DNA of 12,700 bases from positions 1 to 12,700 of the forward strand of contig DJDY01000013.1 of NCBI GenBank assembly GCA_002435585.1, written 5' to 3'. The position numbers were made by a program, and so were the translations under genes. Within the stretch, counting starts at the first letter, position 1, and the number at the start of each line of letters is the position of its first letter. Below, in pieces: positions 1-6,225 of the stretch. This stretch comes from Lachnospira sp. UBA5912. Its GTDB lineage: Bacteria > Bacillota > Clostridia > Lachnospirales > Lachnospiraceae. The notes under the pieces are model-generated. The model searched no databases. It had not been told where the DNA came from and saw only the letters and a program-made list of their open reading frames with translations.

Positions 1-34
1 GACTTCACTAAACAGTAATATTAAAAGCTCCTTA

Positions 35-1882
35 TCAGCAGGCGATAACACGTCCTGTTCTTGCTGTTACTCTGTGTGATATTGATATTACAGTCCTGTT
101 TTGGGATACATTCTTCAATGCTTCAAGCACATCTTTTTCTGTATTAGCATCAAGATTGGCTGTTATTTCATCAAGCAAAAGTAGTTCAGGATTGGCAACT
201 GTGGCTCTGGCTATAGATAACAGCTGCCACTGTCCCTGTGAGAACACCTCCTGCGTACATGGTGTATCATATCCTTTTTCAAAACTCATAATTGTATCAT
301 GAAGTCCTGTAAGTTTAGTGGCTTTAACAACTTCATCCATGGATATGCTGTTGTCATAAAGTGTAATCTGTTCTTTGATAGTTCCTGGAACCATATGGAA
401 TGATTGTTCCACATAACCAAATATTTTTCTCTTTCTGTTATCAGGTATTTCCGCTGAATTCATACCATTTATAAGGATAACACCTTTTTGTGGCTTATAT
501 AGTCCCAACAGCAGCCTGAATATCGTACTCTTACCTGCACCAGTCCTGCCTGACAATGTAACCTGCTCACCTTTATTTACAACAAATGTCTTATCACTTA
601 TTACAATCTGGTCAGCTTCATATCCAAAAGTTACATTATTAAACTGGACATATGGCATACTATTTTCATTGGTAAATGCCTTTTTTTCCTGTAATTCTTC
701 ATTATAATTAAAGTCTTTACTTTCTGGCGCATTTTTTTCATCTGCTTTATATTCTGATATATTCTTTTTCTTTGCTTTATCTTCTGACGTCTTCTTTTTA
801 TCTGCTTTATCTTTAACATCTTCAAGTACTGGAAGTTCAAAGAATTCATTGATTCTTTTTACACCTGCTATCGCTGACTGTATCGTCTGTATTTCCATAC
901 CAAGGCTCTCAACTGGTGAAAATATCTGTGAGATGTAGTTAATAACTGCTACAGCTGTACCTGCTGACATACCAAACAGTGTAAGCACGCTGGCATTGCC
1001 TGATGCTGAAAATAGCATAACTACTGCTACTACAACTGCATTTAATATAAGAATAACTGGTGAATATATAGCATCATAGAAGTTGGTCTTTTCCATGGCC
1101 TTGTAGCTGTCGCCTATATATTCATCATATCTTTTCTCCATATACTTTTCTTTACCAAGATTATGTATGGTACGGATATTATGAAGTGTTTCCGGAACAT
1201 GTCCTGAAGCACGGCTTACTGCACGTCTGTTTCTTAACTGTGCATCAAGCATATTTTTCTGCACATACCTTGTAAACCAGAATAAAAATGGAAGAAGCAC
1301 TATAAGCACTATTGCAAGTCCTCTGTTCCTGAACCAGATAACTGCAAGGATACTTATTATCTTGCACGCATCTGCAAACATACTTACGATTCCTGATGTG
1401 AAGAGATTCTCAACTGTATCTACATCACCAACAAACCTTGATACGACAGAACCAGGTTCCTGCTTATTAAGTGAATCAGCAGATAGTCTTACAAAATGCT
1501 CCATAAGAGCGCTTCTTAGTGCATGAGTTATCTTCTGTCCAAATACTGTAAGAAGTCCTTCCCTTGCTGCTTCCATAAGACCTGTAAGCACTGTAAATAA
1601 CATATAAAGAAACACAAGATATACTGGCACCTGGCTTCCTGTTGTTAAAGTATCTACTATTTTTCCAAGTACAAGTGGTGGATAAAGAGCTGTTATAATT
1701 GCACCACATACTGCAACTATAATACCAAGTGAAAGCCATTTTTTCTTTATTATGGTATGTAATATTATTGAACCAACCTTATGTGAATTATCATTTTTAT
1801 TATTCAAACTTTTAAGATTATAGCTATTATCATTACTATTATCATTACTGAATTCTACATAATCTGCTTTATTACTGCTCAT
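35..1882 (-). CDS. ABC exporter half-transporter, catalytically competent subunit of a heterodimer
   Basis: A membrane-spanning domain fused to an ATPase domain, 615 residues, likely exporting drugs or lipophilic compounds with the protein encoded just upstream. Seen: a hydrophilic Asn/Asp/Ser-rich N-terminus (about 35 residues), six likely membrane helices to about residue 340, then an ATPase with Walker A GRTGAGKST (about residue 444), a Q-loop glutamine (GYVEQ), a non-canonical signature FSQGQ (about 547), Walker B LLLLDE with the catalytic Glu, and an H-loop SHR. A charged Lys/Glu repeat linker at about 358-388 separates the two domains. I chose the ATG at 1882 because AAAGGAGG lies 9 bp upstream of it; the same frame stays open further upstream, but that stretch overlaps the partner gene and is not protein-like. 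The start overlaps the partner's stop by 11 bp, which suggests translational coupling. The protein ends only 14 residues past the SHR start, which I take as natural for this subfamily, with some doubt. Confidence 0.93.
   Translation of the reverse strand: MSSNKADYVEFSNDNSNDNSYNLKSLNNKNDNSHKVGSIILHTIIKKKWLSLGIIVAVCGAIITALYPPLVLGKIVDTLTTGSQVPVYLVFLYMLFTVLTGLMEAAREGLLTVFGQKITHALRSALMEHFVRLSADSLNKQEPGSVVSRFVGDVDTVENLFTSGIVSMFADACKIISILAVIWFRNRGLAIVLIVLLPFLFWFTRYVQKNMLDAQLRNRRAVSRASGHVPETLHNIRTIHNLGKEKYMEKRYDEYIGDSYKAMEKTNFYDAIYSPVILILNAVVVAVVMLFSASGNASVLTLFGMSAGTAVAVINYISQIFSPVESLGMEIQTIQSAIAGVKRINEFFELPVLEDVKDKADKKKTSEDKAKKKNISEYKADEKNAPESKDFNYNEELQEKKAFTNENSMPYVQFNNVTFGYEADQIVISDKTFVVNKGEQVTLSGRTGAGKSTIFRLLLGLYKPQKGVILINGMNSAEIPDNRKRKIFGYVEQSFHMVPGTIKEQITLYDNSISMDEVVKATKLTGLHDTIMSFEKGYDTPCTQEVFSQGQWQLLSIARATVANPELLLLDEITANLDANTEKDVLEALKNVSQNRTVISISHRVTARTGRVIAC
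721..810 (-). repeat. Three tandem 30-bp repeats encoding a charged linker
   Basis: Three adjacent imperfect units, 721-750, 751-780 and 781-810, each end in CTTTAT or TTTTAT-like sequence on the plus strand and line up without gaps. In the protein they give three 10-residue units, KADKKKTSED, KAKKKNISEY and KADEKNAPES, between the membrane domain and the ATPase domain. The unit length is a multiple of three, so copy-number change would keep the frame. Confidence 0.85.
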
Positions 1883-3737
1883 TATTATCCACCTCCTTTT
1901 CCTTATTGATATCAGTGTTTTTACTATGGGATGTATGTTCAGATACACTATCAACTGTCTGGGTACTGACTGTTTCATACAACTTCCTGTACTGTGGGCA
2001 CTGTGACATGATCTCATCGTGCGTTCCAGCGATTGCTTTTGCATCATCCATCCATATAATCTTATCCATCTTAGGGAACATATACAGACGATGTGACATA
2101 ATGATTACAATATTATTCTTTGCTATATTACAAAGATTGTTATATATTGTTTCCTCTGTACTTCTATCTAGTGATGAAAATGGGTCATCAAGAATAATCA
2201 CAGGTTTCTTATGACAGAGCGTTCTGGCAAGTGCTATTCTTTGTGCCTGTCCACCTGACAGTCTTACACCGCCATTACCAATCAGTGTATCAACCCCTTT
2301 TTCCATCATGGCAACTTCCTTATCTATACATACATCCTTAAGGTATTCTGATACATTATGATCATCGCCAAGTAATATGTTATTCTTCACAGAATCATTA
2401 AAAAGTTCTGGGTCATGCCCTAAATAGCTTATTATGCCCGACCTGACATTATCTGCAACACTGCTTAAATCTATTCCATTATACTTAATACTTCCATCAT
2501 ATGGATATTCACAAAGAAAGGTCTTTCCAAATGTTGACTTACCACTGGCAACTGGACCTGTAACACCAATAATCTGCCCCGGTTTAGCAGTAAATGAAAT
2601 ATCATTATATACATTCTTTCCATCTGGATATGTAAAGCTTAAGTTCTGTACTTCAAGCTCTGCTGGTGTCTGATTTTTACAATCAGTATCCTTATCCTGG
2701 ATAACCATAAGTGGCTTAATTCTCTTCCACGAAACCTGCGCTTTATGAACTGCATTAAACAGCTTGGCTGCCTTTGAAGACTTATCAGACAGCTTTATAA
2801 AGCATGCAAGAAATGTTGTAAATGCCGCAACATTCCAGTTTTTCCAGCCTATTCCAAGTACATTTCTACTTCCAAAATACAGTATAAAGATTATACCCAT
2901 CATTGAAATAATCCTGTATAAAGGTGTCATTGACGAATTCCATATGTTTGCCATGATAGCTGATTTCTCATATGATGAAAGATTATCCTCATATGCAGCT
3001 CTTCTGTCTTCTTCTCTTCCATATACCCTGTAGGTTATTGCATTGGAAGCTCTATCAAGCGTGGCATTGCTTAATATTCCGGACTGTCTTTTATATTCTG
3101 CACCCGTTTTTTGTACAATAACTTTCATCTTTTCTGCAAGTATATAAGAAATGGGTGGAAATATCATAGCAATAACCGCAAGTCTTACATCATATGCAAG
3201 CAGCATCCCAGCATATGCAATCATTGCAACTCCTGTATCAAACACTTCTGTTGTAAACTTTCTCATACCTTCTGCACAGTCATCCACATCAAGAATTGCC
3301 TTTGTCATAATATCACCCGTGCCTTCACTTTCAAGCTCTGCTCTGCTCTTAAATACAAGGGTTCCATACAATATAGTCTTCATCCTTCTGTTGACATTAT
3401 TAGCAAATCTTCTTACATAAAAACGCTTTATATACCTTGATATCTGTACAACTCCAATAGATACAACATATGCCGCCACTAACATAAGCATATCCTTATA
3501 CACCGCATTTTGCGCTAATATATCTATAAGGCAGCCTGTCATCTTACCTTCAAACCATGGTCCTGCTAAGAGACCGAAGTTGTATATAAGACCTGACACT
3601 GTTATTATAAGAAGTACTACCCATTCTTCTTTAAAATACGATAATATTCTGTCAGCCGCAAATGTCTTGTGTCCGGTTATATTCTTATTTTTATTAGATA
3701 CATCTTTATAATTATAAGATATATTTTTCTTTTTCAT
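1872..3737 (-). CDS. ABC exporter half-transporter, degenerate-site subunit of a heterodimer
   Basis: A half-size exporter of 621 residues: hydrophilic N-terminus, about six membrane helices (roughly residues 35-310), then an ATPase domain. Seen: A-loop Tyr (SFTYPDG), Walker A GPVASGKST (about 392), His in place of the usual Gln in the Q-loop (YLGHDPELF), canonical signature LSGGQ (about 491), Walker B VIILDDP with Asp where the catalytic Glu normally sits, D-loop SSLD, and SHR. The tail after about residue 590 is polar and likely disordered. Known from heterodimeric exporters (TM287/288, BmrCD, LmrCD): one subunit carries the Asp and the normal signature, its partner the Glu and an altered signature. 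That is the pattern of this gene and its downstream neighbour. It lies 32 bp after the marR-type gene with a GGGAG ribosome site, so the three genes probably form one operon. The substrate cannot be told. Confidence 0.94.
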   Translation of the reverse strand: MKKKNISYNYKDVSNKNKNITGHKTFAADRILSYFKEEWVVLLIITVSGLIYNFGLLAGPWFEGKMTGCLIDILAQNAVYKDMLMLVAAYVVSIGVVQISRYIKRFYVRRFANNVNRRMKTILYGTLVFKSRAELESEGTGDIMTKAILDVDDCAEGMRKFTTEVFDTGVAMIAYAGMLLAYDVRLAVIAMIFPPISYILAEKMKVIVQKTGAEYKRQSGILSNATLDRASNAITYRVYGREEDRRAAYEDNLSSYEKSAIMANIWNSSMTPLYRIISMMGIIFILYFGSRNVLGIGWKNWNVAAFTTFLACFIKLSDKSSKAAKLFNAVHKAQVSWKRIKPLMVIQDKDTDCKNQTPAELEVQNLSFTYPDGKNVYNDISFTAKPGQIIGVTGPVASGKSTFGKTFLCEYPYDGSIKYNGIDLSSVADNVRSGIISYLGHDPELFNDSVKNNILLGDDHNVSEYLKDVCIDKEVAMMEKGVDTLIGNGGVRLSGGQAQRIALARTLCHKKPVIILDDPFSSLDRSTEETIYNNLCNIAKNNIVIIMSHRLYMFPKMDKIIWMDDAKAIAGTHDEIMSQCPQYRKLYETVSTQTVDSVSEHTSHSKNTDINKEKEVDNNEQ

Positions 3738-3769
3738 ATTATCATCTCCCGATGTAATCAGCTTATTTA

Positions 3770-4228
3770 TTATTCATCAATCAGACCTGATATATTTACA
3801 AATCCTGCACGGCGCTCAAGCTTTGACTTCCAGTATAGCTTATCTAGTGTCTTTAAAAATACCTGCTTTTCATCATCAGGAAGTTCTGCTAACAGCCACT
3901 CATAAAACACTTCTTCTATGTGCGCTTTGGAATTCTTTAAATTCTCTGCCTTATCTGTAGCATATAATAACTGGCTTCTTTTATCATCAGGATTGGGTTT
4001 TCTTATAAGATAGCCTTTAGCTTCAAGACTTGAGGCTCTCCTTGCCGCTGCTCCTTTATCTATCTTTAATTTTTTCCTGACTTCCGCCTGCGTTATACCC
4101 GGATTATGTCTTACAAGATGTATGAAATCAAACTCTGCCGTTCCGATACCCTCTTCTTTCATAGTCTGGACTGTGAACTTGCTTACCTCTCTTGCTATCT
4201 TAGTAATCTTTCTTCCTGATTCATCCAT
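3770..4228 (-). CDS. MarR-family transcriptional regulator
   Basis: A 152-residue protein of typical MarR length with the winged helix-turn-helix in the middle: about residues 45-75 (GITQAEVRKKLKIDKGAAAR) hold the helix-turn-helix, followed by the wing segment with the family-like KPNPDDKRSQ, and long helices at both ends for dimerisation. MarR proteins usually repress their own operon until a small ligand or toxic compound binds. Here it is the first gene of an operon with two ABC exporter genes, and a palindrome sits at its predicted transcription start, so autorepression and control of efflux are the likely roles. The ribosome site AGGAAG precedes the ATG, and the stop is TAA. The ligand is unknown. 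Confidence 0.93.
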   Translation of the reverse strand: MDESGRKITKIAREVSKFTVQTMKEEGIGTAEFDFIHLVRHNPGITQAEVRKKLKIDKGAAARRASSLEAKGYLIRKPNPDDKRSQLLYATDKAENLKNSKAHIEEVFYEWLLAELPDDEKQVFLKTLDKLYWKSKLERRAGFVNISGLIDE

Positions 4229-4313
4229 AGCTAAACTTCCTTTCTTCTTATTTTTATATTATGTTGGAGATAAAATATAGTCTGCTAATTACATAATAAA
4301 TATACGTAATAAA

Positions 4314-4333
4314 TTAGTTGTACCTACAACCAA
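4314..4333. promoter_or_regulatory. Palindromic MarR-type operator
   Basis: TTGGTTGTAGGTACAACTAA (minus strand) is an inverted repeat with GTTGTA/TACAAC arms around a 2-bp centre. The symmetry continues outward with one mismatch. It covers the predicted +1 directly after the -10, where a bound repressor would block initiation. Binding by the adjacent MarR-type protein is inferred from position and symmetry. Confidence 0.65.
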
Positions 4334-4337
4334 GTAG

Positions 4338-4366
4338 ATGATAGTACATCCATTTTGTTATGTCAA
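4338..4366 (-). promoter_or_regulatory. Sigma-A-type promoter of the marR-ABC operon
   Basis: On the minus strand, TTGACA (4361-4366) is a perfect -35, followed by a 17-bp spacer and TATCAT (4338-4343) as -10. The predicted start of transcription is near 4331, about 100 nt before the marR-type ATG. Confidence 0.8.
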
Positions 4367-4465
4367 TTAATAATTGTAAATATTTTCTATTTTTAGTGGG
4401 GGATTTTAATCTTAACTTATTGCCTTCTGTTAATTTGCTATTCACCTCATCCTCTTCTCTACATT

Positions 4466-4494
4466 AAAAAAGCAGGAGATTAAATCCCCTGCTT
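4466..4494 (-). terminator. Rho-independent terminator
   Basis: On the minus strand AAGCAGG pairs with CCTGCTT. One mismatch and three more pairs close a TAA loop inside it, and the stem is followed at once by six T residues. It would end transcripts coming from the lacI-type gene or from a short RNA gene just upstream. It also insulates the marR operon promoter located 100 bp further on. Confidence 0.85.
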
Positions 4495-4626
4495 CACATG
4501 CAAATTTTCTGCTGGTTATCAGCCTTGTATATCCTATAGATATACTAAAACTGACTTGGACTTTTACCAGCTTACAATTGTCTATAACTTATAATGGTTT
4601 CCTCATCTGGATATTGCTATCCTTAT
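4466..4626 (-). ncRNA. Candidate structured small RNA or structured 3' UTR
   Basis: Between the lacI-type stop and the terminator the minus strand can fold into (a) a small hairpin GGATA-GCAA-TATCC (4609-4622) with a GNRA loop, and (b) one long nested stem: 4566-4571 with 4511-4516 (GCUGGU/ACCAGC), 4551-4555 with 4518-4522 (GUCAG/CUGAU, one G-U), and 4539-4545 with 4527-4533 (GUAUAUC/GAUAUAC, 5-nt loop). A terminator then follows 16 nt later. A weak promoter is possible upstream: CTGACA (4656-4661), 17 bp, GATTAT (4633-4638), giving an RNA of about 160 nt starting near 4626. I do not recognise a known riboswitch or RNA family. It may simply be the 3' UTR of the repressor mRNA. No start codon with a good ribosome site and a longer reading frame is visible here. 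Confidence 0.35.
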
Positions 4627-4732
4627 ATATTTATAATCTGATGAAAGTTATAAAATGTCAGTTAATTTTCAAAAATCATCACATAATTATATATCTACAA
4701 TCTTTTTTATACATTGCTATTAAAGTGACAAA

Positions 4733-5806
4733 CTATATATAGTAATTCCACCTGCTATACTCAACATCCACGCAGCTTTCCCTGACTACAAGTTTTCCTT
4801 CAAGTTCAACTTTTGTAACTGACTCATGGCGTCTTGTTATTCTGCTTATAAGAAGATATACTGCAAATCTTGCCATCTCATCTTTAGGAAGTGACACTGT
4901 TGTAAGCATTGGCTTGGTAAACTGTGCCTGTTCTATATCATCACTTGATATAACTGATATGTTTACATACTTGTTCTTGGACTTTGCCAATGCCTTTAGC
5001 ATTCCAACAGCAGTAATATCATTAGCACAATATATTGCTGTTGGTTTATCCTCAATTGTCAACAACCTTTCACCTACATCAAAACCTGCTGTTTCGGTCT
5101 GCTTCGTATCATATATATAAGAAGGATTAGGTACTATATCACGCTTCATAAGCGCATTAACGAAGCCTTTATATCTCGACTCACCGTTACATTCACCTAC
5201 ATAACCGATAGCCGTGTGTCTTAAATGTACGAGATAATCTACAGCCATATCTGCTATCTTCTCACCATCACAGGTTACTTCATCCGTTTCTTTATTCGTA
5301 GTATTTCTATTTATCGATACTACGTTTCTAAAGCTGTTTTTTAATAGTTTCAGGACTTCTTTATTACATTTGCCTATAACAATAAGTCCATCACTTCTGC
5401 CATCTGTTTCATTGTACAACTCATCTACAAGCTTCTTAATATTAGTATGTGCACACTGGCTGTCATTGGAAAAAACCGACATATACCACACCTGTGTAAG
5501 AATGCATGCGTTATTATGTATCTCTGTCTCTACAACCCGCAGTATTTCTGTAAAAAAAGGGTCTGCCTGGCTTCTCTCTGTTCTAGTCATAAGAACCTGT
5601 ATATATTTTACTTTGTCATTACCGCTTCTTATTCCTTTTTTCAGATTGCGCGCAGCTTCATTTGGCACATAATTAAGCTCCATCGCAGCTTTCCATACTC
5701 TTTTTCTTACATCTTCATTCTGACAATGATAATCTGGATTGTTAAGTATTCTTGAAACTGTGGCCGGTGATGTTTTCGCAAGCTTTGCAATATCTGATAT
5801 GGACAC
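4733..5806 (-). CDS. LacI-family transcriptional regulator
   Basis: A 357-residue regulator with the standard LacI layout. The N-terminal helix-turn-helix (SISDIAKLAKTSPATVSRIL, residues 2-21) is followed by the hinge helix region (PNEAARNLKKG, about 48-58), then a periplasmic-binding-like effector domain (about 70-340, with FVNALMKRDI and ICANDI-like features such as IYCANDITAVGM). The start is GTG at 5804-5806 with AGGAGGG about 8 bp upstream. The stop is TAG, so amber acts as a normal stop here. LacI proteins mostly sense sugars or related small molecules and bind short palindromes with a central CG. It lies directly downstream of the arylsulfatase gene on the same strand. Control of the sulfatase and transporter genes is inferred from that position and from the shared TTGCGCA motif. 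The effector is unknown. Confidence 0.94.
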   Translation of the reverse strand: MSISDIAKLAKTSPATVSRILNNPDYHCQNEDVRKRVWKAAMELNYVPNEAARNLKKGIRSGNDKVKYIQVLMTRTERSQADPFFTEILRVVETEIHNNACILTQVWYMSVFSNDSQCAHTNIKKLVDELYNETDGRSDGLIVIGKCNKEVLKLLKNSFRNVVSINRNTTNKETDEVTCDGEKIADMAVDYLVHLRHTAIGYVGECNGESRYKGFVNALMKRDIVPNPSYIYDTKQTETAGFDVGERLLTIEDKPTAIYCANDITAVGMLKALAKSKNKYVNISVISSDDIEQAQFTKPMLTTVSLPKDEMARFAVYLLISRITRRHESVTKVELEGKLVVRESCVDVEYSRWNYYI

Positions 5807-5937
5807 AGGTATTCCCTCCTTTCTTCTGTATTGTTAATACTTTCCGATACTGATGAATATCTTCCTTCAAATGTTATTAAAGTCTTAAATGTCGTACATA
5901 TGGCATTTTATTAAAGCCAAGGTATTCGATATGCTAA

Positions 5938-5945
5938 TTGCGCAA
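5938..5945. promoter_or_regulatory. TTGCGCAA palindrome, candidate LacI-family operator core
   Basis: A perfect 8-bp palindrome with a central CG step, the form known for LacI-family operators. It lies upstream of the repressor gene. The same 7-bp core (TTGCGCA) is found at 8540 and 12575, each time upstream of a gene of the sulfur locus. Confidence 0.45.
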
Positions 5946-5970
5946 CAATAAATCAAGCTGAATACATGGC

Positions 5971-5990
5971 AAAGTATACAAATATACTTT
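5971..5990. repeat. Perfect inverted repeat, possible operator
   Basis: AAAGTATACAAATATACTTT: 8-bp arms matching perfectly around a 4-bp centre, lying in the leader or at a second -10 of the LacI-type gene. It could be a binding site for a dimeric regulator or an RNA hairpin. Confidence 0.6.
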
Positions 5991-6040
5991 AAATATTTTC
6001 ATTATTATGCGTTTTACATACTTACCTTGTGTGTTTATAT

Positions 6041-6069
6041 TTTATACCATATTTCTGCCATTTTATCAA
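6041..6069 (-). promoter_or_regulatory. Extended -10 promoter for the LacI-type gene
   Basis: Minus strand: TTGATA (6064-6069), a 17-bp spacer, then TATAAA (6041-6046) preceded by TG one base upstream (6048-6049), which makes an extended -10. Transcription would start near 6034. A weaker second candidate lies at 5973-6002 (ATGAAA, 18 bp, TATACT). Confidence 0.65.
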
Positions 6070-6225
6070 TATTATTTAGTTATCAATAACTTTTAACTAT
6101 CTACAACAACTAATCATTAATAGCCTTCTTCTATAAACAACATTTAATCGCTGACAATTTTCAGTTACCAACATTATCTGGTCATTAATAATATCCAGAT
6201 ATCAGCACACTCATAAAACTCATTC

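Larger units (their letters stand above)
5807..6225. other. 419-bp intergenic regulatory region upstream of the LacI-type gene
   Basis: No gene is visible. On the minus strand it holds a good extended -10 promoter (6041-6069), a perfect inverted repeat next to the promoter (6078-6091), a longer perfect inverted repeat (5971-5990), the TTGCGCAA palindrome (5938-5945), and a weak hairpin TGGC/GCCA (5901-5919). No clear terminator follows the arylsulfatase stop at 6226, so the repressor may also be reached by read-through. The predicted leader of the repressor mRNA is long, about 230 nt. Confidence 0.7.

Noticed and set aside
16..33. AAGGAG on the minus strand after the last stop, suggesting another gene downstream
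   Set aside because: No ATG, GTG or TTG follows at a proper distance before the window ends.
1..45. A possible frameshift at the 3' end of the left-most ABC gene: the next frame stays open to the window edge (LSPADKELL...)
   Set aside because: Only about 15 codons are visible, and ending shortly after the SHR motif is acceptable for this type of subunit. The evidence is too thin to call a frameshift.
1883..2047. A 55-residue upstream extension of the left-most ABC gene
   Set aside because: It lies inside the partner gene in another frame, has no family-like sequence, and the ATG at 1882 has a strong ribosome site.
4397..4488. Pairing between GATTAAAATCCCCC (minus, 4397-4410) and the terminator arm as an anti-terminator
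   Set aside because: The complementary segment lies downstream of the terminator's T-tract, so it would be made too late to prevent termination; likely AT-rich coincidence.
4595..4610. Hammerhead-like core (CAGATGAGGAAAC) in the candidate RNA
   Set aside because: The essential CUGAUGA is altered to CAGAUGA, and there is no stem between it and GAAA.
6176..6200. ATCTGG/CCAGAT hairpin after the arylsulfatase stop as a terminator
   Set aside because: Six-bp stem with a 13-nt loop and no T-tract on the minus strand.
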